Shown in pieces: positions 1 to 11,100 of a DNA stretch of 64,000 nucleotides. The translations under genes and the position numbers were made by a program. The first letter of the stretch is position 1. Every line of letters begins with the position of its first letter. This DNA comes from Bacteroidales bacterium (GTDB taxonomy: Bacteria; Bacteroidota; Bacteroidia; Bacteroidales; P3). The notes under the pieces are model-generated. The model was given only the letters and a program-made list of their open reading frames with translations, had not been told where the DNA came from and made no database searches. The stretch covers positions 57,458 to 121,457 of the forward strand of contig JAFTFL010000012.1 of assembly GCA_017449525.1 (NCBI GenBank). The letters run 5' to 3'.

Positions 1-476
1 CCATTACGAACTGTACTGAAAATGCTCTATTGCTAAACAGTGGAACAGCACGTCATCGTCTCATATAAAAGGTCTGTCTTGTTCACCAGCCAGTGCATAA
101 AGTTGCTTTACTACATATACTTTTTGCTTTGTGCAGCCTTTCGACTGTCTGGAGCCAGCGTTTTGCACTTCCATGTTGAACGTCTTCTCGGTCACCTTTA
201 CCATTGTCTCGTAAAAGGCGGCACTCATCTGCTCGTCGTAGAGTTGCTGCTTCAAACGGTGGACTTCCTTGCGCAGAGCCTTATGATCTTCCACTTGAGA
301 GTGGTTATGGGTTTGTTCTTCATCAATAGCACACTATTGTTTTTTTGTGGCTGCAAAATTGCTGATAATGCGGCTTACCGTCGGCTGGGAGTACCCATAC
401 TTCTTCGCACCTGGCCTTGACTCACCTGTTCAACATAGTGTTCGTGAGTAATCTCCTCCCACTCTGATTGACTCAA
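1..476 (-). pseudogene. Decayed IS3-family transposase (orfA with start of orfB)
   Basis: Read on the minus strand from a TTG at 476, the sequence encodes a helix-turn-helix transposase N-terminus (HYVEQVSQGQV). A frameshift then leads into AKKYGYSQPTVSRIISNFA, an in-frame TAG follows at about residue 50, and the frame resumes in a leucine-zipper stretch (DHKALRKEVHRLKQQLYDEQ) ending in TFNMEVQNAGSRQS. This layout is typical of IS3-family OrfA. Past about position 95, fragments such as CLAIEHF in shifted frames look like the start of OrfB. At least one frameshift and two stops rule out a functional product. The element is cut by the window edge, so its far end is unknown. No clear terminal inverted repeat was found. 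Confidence 0.6.
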
Positions 477-750
477 ATGAGAGCCCCTTTCGTTTTCTCT
501 TTTTTCTCATCTTTGTTGGTCGTTATGTCAACTCTTTTCGGCGCAAGACACTTTTCTTGCCCATTATTTGTAGGGCTGGGGGTGTATAGTACACACAGTA
601 CTACGGGGTGGCTGATGTACAGCCGCATAATAAATAGGGTGCGGTTACGTTACGTTGTCTATAACTGCGAGCAGGGTAAAGAACTGATACTGGAGGATAA
701 ACTGCTTTGGCAATAGAGGACAACGCTGTATTAAAAAGGTAGGGAAAATA
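477..750. other. Gene-free gap upstream of tamB
   Basis: No convincing coding frame. It holds a small inverted repeat around 589-605 (TAGTAC...GTACTA) and a purine-rich stretch (aggtaggg) just before 751 that could serve as ribosome binding site for tamB. No full TAnnTTTG box was found on the plus strand; the nearest is CATCTTTG near 508. The gap lies between an IS relic and tamB, so the native tamB promoter may have been altered by the insertion. Confidence 0.4.
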
Positions 751-3700
751 TTGTTGAGAAGCCTCTTGTGGTTGGTGCTGGTGGTGTATGTGCTGCTGGC
801 TCTGCTCAATTATTCTGTGGTACAATCGTTGGTGGGTTCTGCTGCAAGTCGCTATTTGACGGAGCGATGTGGCGGTTCGGTCCAGGTCAGTGGTATCGGT
901 GCAAATCTACTGGGTAGTGTTGTGGTTCGAGGAGTGGAAATGATAACTCCAGAGGGAGATACGGTTGCAACCTCGCGGCGCATTATATGCAGGTTCAAGA
1001 AGTTTCCATTTCATGACCACCGATTGGAGTTCGATCGGGTCTACATCAGCTACACCTATTTCCATCTTACCACGTCTCCCGATGGTATTTCCTTGCAGTA
1101 TCTTATCAAGGGGCTGCAGAGTCAGCGTGAACAGCCTAAGGATGAAACGCCTGGGGGGCGGTTTATTGTCAATGTGGGCAGGCTCACGTTGAATCATGTG
1201 CGATACAAGATGGACCTTGCGATAGATGATACGACTTACCGCACGGCGGAGCATGGAGTTGATGTGCGGCGCATGGATTTCTCTGATATCCGTGCGCGTT
1301 TTAACAACGTGCGCGTCGATGCCGATCATGTAACGTGTAGGATGGATCGCTTCTCTGCTCACGAGCGGTCTGGCCTAAATGTGCGTAATATCCGCATGAA
1401 TGTTTTTGTTTCGCAGAAGGGCATCAGTGCGACAGATATGGAGTTGATCACAGACAGCACAACACTGCGTGGTGACGTCTTGTTGCACTATGGCTCGTGG
1501 GACAATATGAAGCACTTCATCGACAGTACGTACATTTTTGCGAAGTTCCTCCCTGGTACATCTGCCTGCATGACGGATGCGGCCTACTGGGCGCACACCT
1601 TGTGGGGTATGGATGAACGGGTGGATATGAGCGGTACTGTGCATGGGCCCGTGGCGGACATGCATGTGGCGGACTTCACCGCTTCATTCGGTAAGCAAAG
1701 TTCATTGCATTTCGACGGCAGTATTATTGGCTTGCCCAGAATGGATAGTACCGTCATCAGTGTCAATATGCACGAGCTTAATACCACTTATGCTGACTTG
1801 AAGGCCGTGCGGCACCCAGGGAGTATCAAGATGAAGGCCGAGCATTTGGTACAACAATTAGACGATATACATCTTTCTGCAACATTCTCTGGTACCATTC
1901 GCAACTTCTTTGCTACGGTTGACATGCTGAGTCGGCCTGGGAGGATTACGGCAGATTTGGTGATGCGTTACGACCCTCAGTCGCACGACTATACCTATGT
2001 GGGAGAGGTCTCTTCTCCAGGGTTGCAGGTGTCCCGCTTGTTGCCGAACGATTGGGTAAGCCGTACGGCGATGAACCTTTCTTTTGAGGGGCAAGGGCTC
2101 ACCCCCCAAACCATGAATGCTGCTCTTGATGGCACATTGCATCACACGATGTTGCGTGGCAACAACATTGCATCCACTCAAGTGTTCGTAGATGCAAAGG
2201 ACGGTCGACTGAAGGGCGATGTGCGTATTGTCGATACGCTATTGAATGTAGACATGACGGCCGAGGCCGACTTAAACGACAGTGTGTGGAAGTACCAACT
2301 GGGAGCTGCTGTACGCAACATTGATGTTGGTAGATTACATCTGTTGACTTCGGTCGATTCTTCTCTTCCTATTCAGACCCGACTGCAGGCACAAGCCTTT
2401 GGCAATGACTTGGAGAGCCTCTATGGAACCCTCCTGCTTGACGACACCCGTATTGGGCTGTCTGGCGGAGGCTTCTACCTCACCTCCATGTCTGCCGGAG
2501 TGCGGTCTATGCAAGGTTATAAGACCATCGATCTCAACTGCGATGTCCTTTCGGCCGTTTTGCGTGGTCGTTTTCAATATAGCGACTTGCCTACGGTGAT
2601 GCAACAGTGGTGCAATGATTATCTTCCTGCGTACTACAAGCAATCTTGGGCTGTTCAACCCACGGATGAACAGACTGATTCTTGCCTATCCAATGTGTTG
2701 TTTGATGTAGACCTCCGATGGCACGACACGGCACAGCGCATTTCGGCTTTTCTCCCTCAGTTGCACGTAGCAGAAGGTAGTTATCTGCGAGCTACGTACA
2801 ATGTCACCGATAGACTTCGATTTGTTTTGCGCTCCGATTCGCTCCGATTCGGTGGCTTCCAGTTTACCGACATAGGGGCTGGGGGAATAGGAAGGAACGG
2901 ACAGTATTTTGTCAACCTTGATGTGGAGCAGGTTAGTACTTCGGCACAAAAGTTGTTTAATGAATTACGTCTGAACCTCAATATGTCAGAGCAGAACAAC
3001 GATGTCGTGCTGAGGTGGGATAACCATGCTGACAAGCCGTCGCGCGGCAATCTGCAGATTGGCATGCTGAGCAGCGAAACAGGTAATACGTTCGAACTGC
3101 GACAAGGCGACTTCTTCGTCTATGGTGCGCCGTGGCAGGCAGAACTACAAACTCCTGTTGAAATGAGGAAAGGATTGTTTCTTGTGAAGGATCTTAAACT
3201 CATGAGTGAAGACCAGTTGATGCAGGTGAACGTATTGATGGATGAGGAAGTTGAAGATGTGGCAGAAGTGGAATTCAGAGATTTCGATATTGGCCAGTTA
3301 TCCTTTCTTACGCAGCCAGTAGGATTGTATCCTGCAGGTCGCATTGACGGGCAATTGACGGCGCGCGGATTCGAGCAGACTCCCTATGTGAACGCCAACC
3401 TTTCCATTGCGAGTCTCTCCATGAATAATCAACTGCTGGGGGATGCATCGGTGCATACCGATTGGGATGCGACACTGAACCATCTGAATCTCCAGTTTAC
3501 AACGCAAAAGGGCAATGACACTGTTTCTATAGTGCCCATCTCGGCAGGAGGCTATATGGACATGTCCTCTGGAGTGGCCGATGCTGCACTTCACTTCAAT
3601 GCCAAGTTCGACGGTTTCGATTTGGCCGTTCTTTCACCGTTAGTGCAATCATTCTCCTCTTCGTTCGGCGGTTTGCTTCACGGTACCTTCGAAATTGGGG

Positions 3701-5214
3701 GAACATTGAGCAAACCCTCGTTGCTCGGCATGGCTTATGTTGAGGGGGGCAATGTGCTTGTGGACTTCTTGGGAGTGCCAATTCTCTTTAGCGACAGCAT
3801 TGCATTTACCGAGAAAAGTATCATGCTTACCAACTTTATATTGCATGACAGACAAGGCAACACCGCCTTTGTGTCGGGCAGCGTAAATCACAACCACTTG
3901 AAAGATTTTGCCCTCGATATAGCATTACACAGCAACAATTTCTTGTTTCTAAACACGAAGCCTCAGGCTGATGGTTTCTATGGCACTGTGTATGCTGCGG
4001 CCAATGGACGGGTGCAAGGACCCCTCTCCAACTTGAATGTCAACATCGATGCACGTACCAATTCAGGTAGTTCTTTCGCAGTACCCATCAATAATAGGAA
4101 ACAGGTCAAGGAGGCCGACTTTATAGAATTTGTATCGGATTCGTACGAAGAAAAACCATCAACGCAGGTGATGGCTCGCAGTGGCAGTTCCAATAAATAC
4201 CGATTGACGCTCAACCTCTCGGTTACACCCGATGTGAAGGTCTCCCTACCTATGGATTTTTCGCCCATAACGGCCAACATCAAAGCTTCGGGGACTGGCG
4301 ACCTCCAAGTGGGACTATCCTCCAACAGCAACCTTTTTATTCTGGGCAATTACGAAATAGGTGGTGGCACCGTGGGTGTATCAATGCCGCTGAAGAGTCT
4401 TAACTTTGCCATTGATGAGGGCAGTACTATCAACTTCCCAGGTAGCGTTTCCGATGTTGTGTTCGACATCAATGCTGCATATTCGCAGCGTGTAAACATG
4501 TCTTCGCTCACAGGTTCACTTGGGGCAGACAACTCTCAGAAGAGCATTCAAGTGGAGAACGTTGTTGCACTCAAGGGAACAATGCAGAACCCTACAATCG
4601 ATTTTGACCTGCGACTGCCTAATGCCGACCAAAGTGTGCAGGATGAGGTGTTCGCCTATATTGACCGCAATAACGAGCGCGACATGCTCAACCAGACCTT
4701 CTCCTTGTTGCTTTTTAATCGTTTCTATTCGAATGCAAATACTGCTACAGCCACCTCTTCGGGTGGTCTGATGGAGAGTGGTCTTTCTGGGGGCTACAGC
4801 GTGATGGCCAACACGCTGGGCTCTTTTGTTAGTAGTATGGTGGATTTTGTAGACGTGAACTTTGACTACAAGTCTGCTACGGAATTGACTCGTGAGCAGT
4901 TCGAGGTAGACATCAGCAAAGAGTGGAACAAGTTCTATATTGAGACCACCTTTGGTATGGGGGGCGAGGCTCGCGAAATGAACAGCGTCAGCAACACGAC
5001 CCTTACTGGCGATATGCTGATGGGCTACCGCTTCAGTCCTCGATTCCACATGTACGTCTTCAATCGCAGCAATACCAATGACTACACCCGTTATGACCTG
5101 CCCTACAAGCAGGGGGTTGGACTGAAGTATACACGCGATTTCAATAGGTGGGGAGAACTCTTTCGCCACCGCAAGGAGGCCGCAGCCGACACACTAACTA
5201 TCGAACGCCCGTGA
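751..5214 (+). CDS. tamB: TamB, inner-membrane component of the translocation and assembly module
   Basis: A 1487-residue AsmA/TamB-like protein. It has one N-terminal membrane anchor (about residues 4-24, LLWLVLVVYVLLALLNYSVV), a very long body of repetitive beta-strand sequence, and a C-terminal DUF490/TamB domain (about 1030-1450) followed by a short basic tail. TamB spans the periplasm as a hydrophobic beta-taco groove; it partners a BamA-family outer membrane protein and is implicated in barrel assembly and lipid transport. An in-frame TAG at 739-741 limits the start to TTG 751 or the next TTG. TTG is unusual, but aggtaggg lies just upstream. The gene ends in a GTGA overlap with the next gene, indicating co-transcription. 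Its likely partner, tamL, is in this window but 52 kb away. Confidence 0.93.
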   Translation: MLRSLLWLVLVVYVLLALLNYSVVQSLVGSAASRYLTERCGGSVQVSGIGANLLGSVVVRGVEMITPEGDTVATSRRIICRFKKFPFHDHRLEFDRVYISYTYFHLTTSPDGISLQYLIKGLQSQREQPKDETPGGRFIVNVGRLTLNHVRYKMDLAIDDTTYRTAEHGVDVRRMDFSDIRARFNNVRVDADHVTCRMDRFSAHERSGLNVRNIRMNVFVSQKGISATDMELITDSTTLRGDVLLHYGSWDNMKHFIDSTYIFAKFLPGTSACMTDAAYWAHTLWGMDERVDMSGTVHGPVADMHVADFTASFGKQSSLHFDGSIIGLPRMDSTVISVNMHELNTTYADLKAVRHPGSIKMKAEHLVQQLDDIHLSATFSGTIRNFFATVDMLSRPGRITADLVMRYDPQSHDYTYVGEVSSPGLQVSRLLPNDWVSRTAMNLSFEGQGLTPQTMNAALDGTLHHTMLRGNNIASTQVFVDAKDGRLKGDVRIVDTLLNVDMTAEADLNDSVWKYQLGAAVRNIDVGRLHLLTSVDSSLPIQTRLQAQAFGNDLESLYGTLLLDDTRIGLSGGGFYLTSMSAGVRSMQGYKTIDLNCDVLSAVLRGRFQYSDLPTVMQQWCNDYLPAYYKQSWAVQPTDEQTDSCLSNVLFDVDLRWHDTAQRISAFLPQLHVAEGSYLRATYNVTDRLRFVLRSDSLRFGGFQFTDIGAGGIGRNGQYFVNLDVEQVSTSAQKLFNELRLNLNMSEQNNDVVLRWDNHADKPSRGNLQIGMLSSETGNTFELRQGDFFVYGAPWQAELQTPVEMRKGLFLVKDLKLMSEDQLMQVNVLMDEEVEDVAEVEFRDFDIGQLSFLTQPVGLYPAGRIDGQLTARGFEQTPYVNANLSIASLSMNNQLLGDASVHTDWDATLNHLNLQFTTQKGNDTVSIVPISAGGYMDMSSGVADAALHFNAKFDGFDLAVLSPLVQSFSSSFGGLLHGTFEIGGTLSKPSLLGMAYVEGGNVLVDFLGVPILFSDSIAFTEKSIMLTNFILHDRQGNTAFVSGSVNHNHLKDFALDIALHSNNFLFLNTKPQADGFYGTVYAAANGRVQGPLSNLNVNIDARTNSGSSFAVPINNRKQVKEADFIEFVSDSYEEKPSTQVMARSGSSNKYRLTLNLSVTPDVKVSLPMDFSPITANIKASGTGDLQVGLSSNSNLFILGNYEIGGGTVGVSMPLKSLNFAIDEGSTINFPGSVSDVVFDINAAYSQRVNMSSLTGSLGADNSQKSIQVENVVALKGTMQNPTIDFDLRLPNADQSVQDEVFAYIDRNNERDMLNQTFSLLLFNRFYSNANTATATSSGGLMESGLSGGYSVMANTLGSFVSSMVDFVDVNFDYKSATELTREQFEVDISKEWNKFYIETTFGMGGEAREMNSVSNTTLTGDMLMGYRFSPRFHMYVFNRSNTNDYTRYDLPYKQGVGLKYTRDFNRWGELFRHRKEAAADTLTIERP

Positions 5215-6209
5215 AAATTCTGATTATACGTTTCAGTTCCATAGGCGACATCGTGTTGACTTCGGCGGTGGTGCGAGGTGTGAAGCAACAGGTCCCCAGT
5301 GCTGAACTGCACTTTTTAACCAAGCCCAGTTTCGCCCCATTGCTACAGCATAACCCGTATGTTGACAAACTCTATACACTGCAATCCTCTTTGTGGGGAA
5401 CGGCACAGTTATTGAGGCGAGAGCATTATGATCAAGTGGTCGACCTGCATTGCAATTTGAGGTCTCACGTACTTCGTTTGCTGCTTTGCTGTAAGTCTAC
5501 TGGTTTTGACAAGGAGGATGGTGCACGTCGTCGGTATGTTCGTACTAAGCTGTTCGCTGGCACAGGACTGCATGTGGTCGACCGCTACTTTGGGGCTGTA
5601 CGTTCGTTGCAGGTGCGTAACGATGGTCGTGGACTTGATCTTTTTATGCCCACGGCTGCGGATAAGACAGCATTGGAACAACTGCTACCAGGTGCCCCCT
5701 ACGTGGCTATTGTGTGTGGTGCGCAGCATTACACTAAGCAAATCCCTATAGACAGGTTGCATTTCTTGTGCGAGAATCTGCATCTTCCTGTAGTGTTGGT
5801 GGGGGGCAAGACAGAACAAGAACTGTTGCAGCAGGAGGACTGGACGGCGCAGGGGCAGGTTTTCAATCTCTGTGGTTGCACAGGACTGAGCGATTCGGCA
5901 CGGATAATAGGCCGTGCTGCTGTTGTCATTACGCCCGATACTGGCATGATGCACATCGCTGCAGCGTTGCGCCGTCCAGTGATAGCCATTTGGGGATGCA
6001 CCACTCCGCAAATGGGGTTCGCCCCGTATGGCACTGAGGCTGTCAATTTGGAAGTGCAGGCCTTAAAGTGTCGACCTTGTAGCCGCTTCGGCTTAGAACG
6101 TTGCCCGTTGCAGCACTACGACTGCATGCAAAAGCAGGACTGGGCGCATGTTGTGACGCTTTGTCGTAGCATGTATGCCCAATCTGTTGAGGCGACGCAG
6201 AATAGGTAG
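5211..6209 (+). CDS. Glycosyltransferase family 9 (heptosyltransferase-like)
   Basis: 332 residues. The N-terminus VKILIIRFSSIGDIVLTSAV is the Rossmann-fold start of ADP-heptose:LPS heptosyltransferases. The C-terminal half carries the family nucleotide-sugar signature TPDTGMMHIAAAL followed by RRPVIAIWG at about residues 243-262. It should add a sugar to lipid A core oligosaccharide on the cytoplasmic face; the exact sugar cannot be told. The chosen start is the GTG overlapping the tamB stop (GTGA), because upstream in-frame codons lie inside tamB and lack family similarity. Translational coupling to tamB is likely. The substrate could be a hexose rather than heptose, as many Bacteroidales have a reduced core. 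Confidence 0.88.
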   Translation: MKILIIRFSSIGDIVLTSAVVRGVKQQVPSAELHFLTKPSFAPLLQHNPYVDKLYTLQSSLWGTAQLLRREHYDQVVDLHCNLRSHVLRLLLCCKSTGFDKEDGARRRYVRTKLFAGTGLHVVDRYFGAVRSLQVRNDGRGLDLFMPTAADKTALEQLLPGAPYVAIVCGAQHYTKQIPIDRLHFLCENLHLPVVLVGGKTEQELLQQEDWTAQGQVFNLCGCTGLSDSARIIGRAAVVITPDTGMMHIAAALRRPVIAIWGCTTPQMGFAPYGTEAVNLEVQALKCRPCSRFGLERCPLQHYDCMQKQDWAHVVTLCRSMYAQSVEATQNR

Positions 6210-6249
6210 TCAGGGATAAAGCATTGCGAGTACAGGAAAAGAAACAACT

Positions 6250-7143
6250 ATGACGAGAATAAACGACAATAAATCAGAAGCAGAATTCGACCAGAATTTG
6301 GCGGAAATCGTCAGTACCCCCAAGTACATGGCCACGTTCGTCCTGCTGATACCTATATATATAATAGTGTTCGCCGTGTTCTATAACCCAACGTTTGGCC
6401 TCGGAGCCGATGCGCTGCGTGTGTGGGACGAGGCTTCCTCCATGACCATTCCCTTGCTGGCCTCCATTTCGCTACTTGTACTGCTGTTGAGTCGTGGAGG
6501 GCTGTTCGTGATGTCTCGCCGTGCTCGGCTGACGGATTTGCATTACTTGGTTTGGCAGGTCGCCGAATGGGCGCTGATATCACTTTTCGCTTCGCTCTAT
6601 ATTTCCCTTTACTTCCATATTCCCTATTTCAGAGCAGTTCCTACGGCCTCGCTCTATTCGATCATGGTACTCGTGTTCCCATACGTTTTGTTGTGGATGT
6701 CAGCTAAACATTGTCAGCAGCGGCATGCTTTGACTCGACTGACCGAACAGTTGGAGGAGTTGCAGCGTGGTATGCCTCGGTCGGACGAGCGCATCGTCAG
6801 CTTTGTTGACGAGCGAGGCAATGAGAAAATCGCTATTGGAAGCGATAGCATTATCTACATTGAGTCGGCTGGCAATTATGTGGATATTGTCTATGAGAGT
6901 GGTGATAAGGTGGATCGCTACTGTCTGCGTAACACGCTCAAGAGTATAGAGGCTACCTGTACGCAGAACGGTTTGGTGCGATGCCACCGTTCGTACTTGG
7001 TCAATTTGCGCAAGGTGAAGATGCTTCGACACGAGTCTGACGGGGTCTATGCTGTGCTACATGTGCACAGCCTGGCTGACATACCTGTGTCGAAGACCTA
7101 CGCTGCCGAGGTGGCACGTCTCTATTCTCAAATCGAGATGTAG
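6250..7143 (+). CDS. Membrane-anchored LytTR-family DNA-binding regulator
   Basis: 297 residues. Four predicted membrane segments lie at roughly 30-50, 66-90, 105-125 and 138-158. A short coiled linker (LTRLTEQLEELQRG) follows, then a LytTR domain (about 190-295) with the typical core YIESAGNYVDIVY and RCHRSYLVNLRKV. LytTR proteins bind DNA with beta-strand loops. Here the receiver domain is replaced by a membrane module, so the protein is probably a one-component membrane regulator; its signal is unknown. It starts 40 bp after the GT9 gene and ends 35 bp before the phosphodiester glycosidase gene, so it may be part of the same transcript. This TM-LytTR arrangement is common in Bacteroidetes. 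Confidence 0.85.
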   Translation: MTRINDNKSEAEFDQNLAEIVSTPKYMATFVLLIPIYIIVFAVFYNPTFGLGADALRVWDEASSMTIPLLASISLLVLLLSRGGLFVMSRRARLTDLHYLVWQVAEWALISLFASLYISLYFHIPYFRAVPTASLYSIMVLVFPYVLLWMSAKHCQQRHALTRLTEQLEELQRGMPRSDERIVSFVDERGNEKIAIGSDSIIYIESAGNYVDIVYESGDKVDRYCLRNTLKSIEATCTQNGLVRCHRSYLVNLRKVKMLRHESDGVYAVLHVHSLADIPVSKTYAAEVARLYSQIEM

Positions 7144-7178
7144 AGGAGAAGTCGTATTTAAATGTAACAGTTGGGTGT

Positions 7179-8159
7179 ATGAATACACATGAAGGTAAGC
7201 ATAGCAATCGACCTCACTGGTGGATGGTTCTCTGCGTGTTTTCGGTCGGACTCTTGGTGTATGGTTTCGTATGGCGTTCGTCGCAGTCCCGATGGACGGT
7301 GGGGGAGACCGTCTCTGCTCCTGGACAGGGTGGCTCTCACGCCACGAAATCGAACCTCGACGACTCGGCATCATTCGTCAATGCCTCATGGACGGTCGAC
7401 TCCATAGAGGGGACTGTTCTCAAGAGGTTGGTGCTACGTGCGGGTCAACATCGTTTGGCTCCACAGCGGGTGTTCGTGCTGGAAGTGCCGAAGGATGCAC
7501 CCTATCGGTTTTCTTTCTCTTACGAACCTGTGCGTACGGTCGTGTCCAAGCATGCTGATAGACATGGGGCTTTTGCCGCCATCAATGGGTCATTCTTTGA
7601 CATGGACAAGCACAACCCCATTTGCTTCCTGCGTATTGACGGGGTGCAGCTTGGTGAGAACACGCCTGGAGTGGACACCATAAACCGCAAATACTATCAG
7701 TATGGTTGCCTGGTGCTTCGTGAGGGTCGCCCTGTACTCTTACACACCGACAGCTCGCGCGTCTGGGAGCAGTCGCTTCCCGACAGCAATGTGATGACGG
7801 CAGGCCCACTGCTGATGCTTGATGGGCGTGCATTCCCCATGCGCAACGACCGCACTTTTGTTACCCAGCGTCATAATCGTACTGCCTTAGGCATCAGGGC
7901 GGATGGTACCGTTTTGCTTGTTGTGGTCGACGGACGCATGAGGGAGTCGGCAGGCCTGTCGTTGACTGAGTTGATTGATGTCATGCGCTGGTTGGGTTGC
8001 CGCGATGCAATAAATCTTGACGGAGGCGGCTCCACTACCATGTACATGCAGGGACAGCCGTGGCAGGGTGTGCTGAACTATCCGACCGACAACGGTCGTT
8101 TCGACCACCTTGGACAGCGCGGCGTGAGCAATTGTGTGCTGCTTCAGAAGGTGCAGTAA
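7179..8159 (+). CDS. Phosphodiester glycosidase (NAGPA-domain) membrane-anchored protein
   Basis: 326 residues. An N-terminal membrane anchor (about 14-33, WMVLCVFSVGLLVYGFVW) is followed by an exported NAGPA domain. Family landmarks are AAINGSFFDM (about 130), MTAGPLLMLDG (about 207), RTALGIRADG and the strongly conserved NLDGGGSTTMY (about 282). The family includes the mammalian uncovering enzyme that removes GlcNAc from phosphodiesters and bacterial exopolysaccharide-linked YoeB/YngK-type proteins. Activity on a sugar phosphodiester in the cell envelope is the best guess; the substrate is not known. It is followed after 30 bp by the helicase-nuclease gene. Confidence 0.85.
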   Translation: MNTHEGKHSNRPHWWMVLCVFSVGLLVYGFVWRSSQSRWTVGETVSAPGQGGSHATKSNLDDSASFVNASWTVDSIEGTVLKRLVLRAGQHRLAPQRVFVLEVPKDAPYRFSFSYEPVRTVVSKHADRHGAFAAINGSFFDMDKHNPICFLRIDGVQLGENTPGVDTINRKYYQYGCLVLREGRPVLLHTDSSRVWEQSLPDSNVMTAGPLLMLDGRAFPMRNDRTFVTQRHNRTALGIRADGTVLLVVVDGRMRESAGLSLTELIDVMRWLGCRDAINLDGGGSTTMYMQGQPWQGVLNYPTDNGRFDHLGQRGVSNCVLLQKVQ

Positions 8160-8189
8160 GTCTTCGAAACCTTGTCAATCCCTCTTGCT

Positions 8190-11100
8190 ATGTCTACACT
8201 CAATAGTGCTCCCTATTTCTATGTTTACAAGGCCGCCGCAGGCTCGGGCAAGACATATACGCTGGTCAAACAGTACCTGCTGATGGCCTTCGATGTGCCG
8301 AATGCCTCTTCGCAGACCACGATAGATCATGCGCTGGAGTACGCTTTTAGCCGTATATTGGCCATCACCTTCACCAATAAGGCTGCTGGAGAAATGAAGC
8401 AGCGCATCCTCCATTACTTGGATTGCATTGAGCAGCAAGGCGAAGGGTTCGCGCTGGGACGTGAGTTGTGCCACGAGCTCGACCTGTCCATGGAGCAGCT
8501 GCAGCACCGTGCTCGCGTGGTGCGGTCGGCCATCTTGCACCACTATTCGGACTTTGCCGTGTGCACGATAGATAGTTTTGTGCACCGTGTGGTGCGTACG
8601 TTTGCACACGATTTGCACCTCTCCTCAGGGTTCGACTTGCAGTTGGACACCGACGACATTGTGCAGCATGCAGTCTCCGAACTAATGGCTGAGGTGGGAG
8701 CCGTGGGTAATGCCGACCTGACGGAAGCGGTATGCCGTTTTGCCGAGAAACTGATGGAGGACGGTCGCAGTTTTGATGTGGAGCAGCGGTTGGTGGAGAT
8801 GGCTGCACGTATATTCGACGAAGACTCGCCCATCTATCTCGACAGCCTGCGGGAAATACCCATATCGCGTTTTATCGAGGAGGCACGGCGCATGGTAGAG
8901 GCCAACAAGCAGCTGGAGCAGGAGGTGCAACGACGTGGTGAGACAATGCTGAAACTCTTCGCCGAGCAGGGATTTGTTGCAGACGATTTCGCTGGCAAGA
9001 GTCGAGGCATCGTCCCTTTCTTCAAGGCGGTGGCCGAAGGTAACGTGGACAAGGCTTCCTCGCCCTCAGATACCATGCGCGGCTACTTCCAGTCGGGGAA
9101 CATCGCCAACAAGCAGGCCTCTCCCGATAGGCGCGCTGCCATCGAGGCGCTGTCTCCGACTATTTGTCAGGCTTTCGAGGAACTGATGGCGTTGGACTAT
9201 CGTTCGTATGTGTCGCGCAAGTTGATGTTAGACCAGCATTTCACCCTGGCGCTACTCAATAAGCTGAACCAGTTGGCAACCGACTATTCACGAGACAACG
9301 AGGTACTGCATATCTCCGAGACCAACAAGCGCATTGCAGAGGTGGTGCAGCGCGAGCCTATGCCTTTTATCTACGAGCGCTTGGGCAGCCGCTACACGCA
9401 CTACATGATTGACGAGTTTCAAGACACATCGCGCATGCAGTGGCAGAACCTCATCCCCCTCTTGGAAAATGGGGTGGACCAGTTTCACCGTTCGTTAGTG
9501 GTGGGCGATGCCAAACAGGCTATTTATCGCTTTCGGCAGGGCAATGTGGAACAATTTGTGCAGTTGCCGCATGTCGACAGCGAGCTGCATGCCGATGCGT
9601 TCTCCGCTGCAGGCAAGAGTAGTGTTGAGATACTGCGCAACAATTACCGTTCATTAGGACGCATTGTCGACTTCAATAACACCTTTTTTCAATGGGTGGC
9701 AGAAGGGCCCTGTGTGGCCAATCAGCTCATTCACGACGTCTACATAGGTACGCCCACTGCGGACTATCCTCATCCCGACTTGTGGCAGCAGTGTGGCCGC
9801 GAAGGGGGCTATGTTGAGGTGCAGTTCGTGGCGAAGGACGAGAACTATGGGCATATCTACGAGACTATACGTCAACTCGTAGAGGAACAGGGCTGGTGCT
9901 TTGGTGATATTCTGGTGCTGGCAGAGACCAACCAGCAGTTGGCCGCCATAGCAGGCGAACTCGGTTCGCGTCGGGTGGCAGGGAAGGCCATCCCCATTGT
10001 CTCGTCCGAGTCTTTTTTGCTGCAAGGCAGCGTGGTGGTGCTGTTGTTGCGCACACTGATGCTTCTTGTGGTACGACCCAATGACCGCACGTTGTCGGCG
10101 CAGGCTGTGGAATGTCTGCATCTGCTCCACCGCATTAGGACTCCGCTGTCTGAAGCCTGCTTGAGCCGACGCAGTGTGTGGGAGGTGCTGGAGGCCGAAG
10201 GCTACGAGGTGCGGCCTGCTTTGCTGCGGGGCATGTCGCTCTACGACATGTGCGAATACCTCCTGTCTGCGCTCTCCCTACAGGGAGTGGAGACGGCTTA
10301 TGTGGCCAAACTGCTTGGCACGGTGGCCTCTTTCTCACGGCTGCATCCGCAGGATCCGCTGCTTTTTGTGGAATATCTCGATGTGAAGCTTGGCAAACTC
10401 TCTGCCAGTGCTGAGGGCGAGCACGACGCGGTGCGCTTGCTCACCGTGCACAAGGCCAAGGGGCTGGAGTCGCCCGTGGTCATCATGCCTGTGCATGCTG
10501 CTCGGGGACATGGCTCGGCCATGTGGATAGACCGCAAGCGTCCTGTGATGCCTTTCGAGGTGTCGTATGTCAGCCTGCCTTCCGAGACGAAGGCGCGCCC
10601 CTCGTGGTTCGACGAGGAGTTTGCAGACGAGCGCGCCCATCAGGAGTTGGACATGATGAATAAGTTCTATGTGGCTTTCACGCGGCCTCGCGAACAGTTG
10701 TACCTCTTTTGCGACTGTGTGGAGAACGGCTTTGCCGGCTACCTGTACGATTTCGTTGCGCAGGGTGCTCAGTCTGGCAGATGGCAAAAGCGGTCGGAGC
10801 CCAGCGCCGAGCAGGAAGGGGTGCAGGTGGCAACAAAGAGCCGCGGTTCAAAGAAAGCGGCCGACCGCTGCGGACAGGTGTTCACTTTCGGTCGGCAGGA
10901 GAGCCGACAGGGACGGGAGGAAAGGGTGGATGCCCAGCGCATCGAACTGCTGACCGACCTGGTGTATCCTGCTTGGCAGCCGCGTATAGCCGTGGCAACT
11001 GGTGAGCGCCGGCAGCAATCCTCGCGAGACAGGGGCAACAGGCTCCACGCCATGTTGGAACAGGTGCGTACGGTGGAGGATGTGGAGGCTGCGGTCGCGG

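Noticed and set aside
4516-5169. Minus-strand frame of 217 codons opposite the tamB 3' end.
   Set aside because: It has no family similarity and lies wholly within the conserved DUF490 region of tamB.
5148-5210. Upstream start for the GT9 gene inside tamB.
   Set aside because: The extra 21 residues are a shifted reading of tamB. The GTG overlapping the tamB stop gives the normal family N-terminus.
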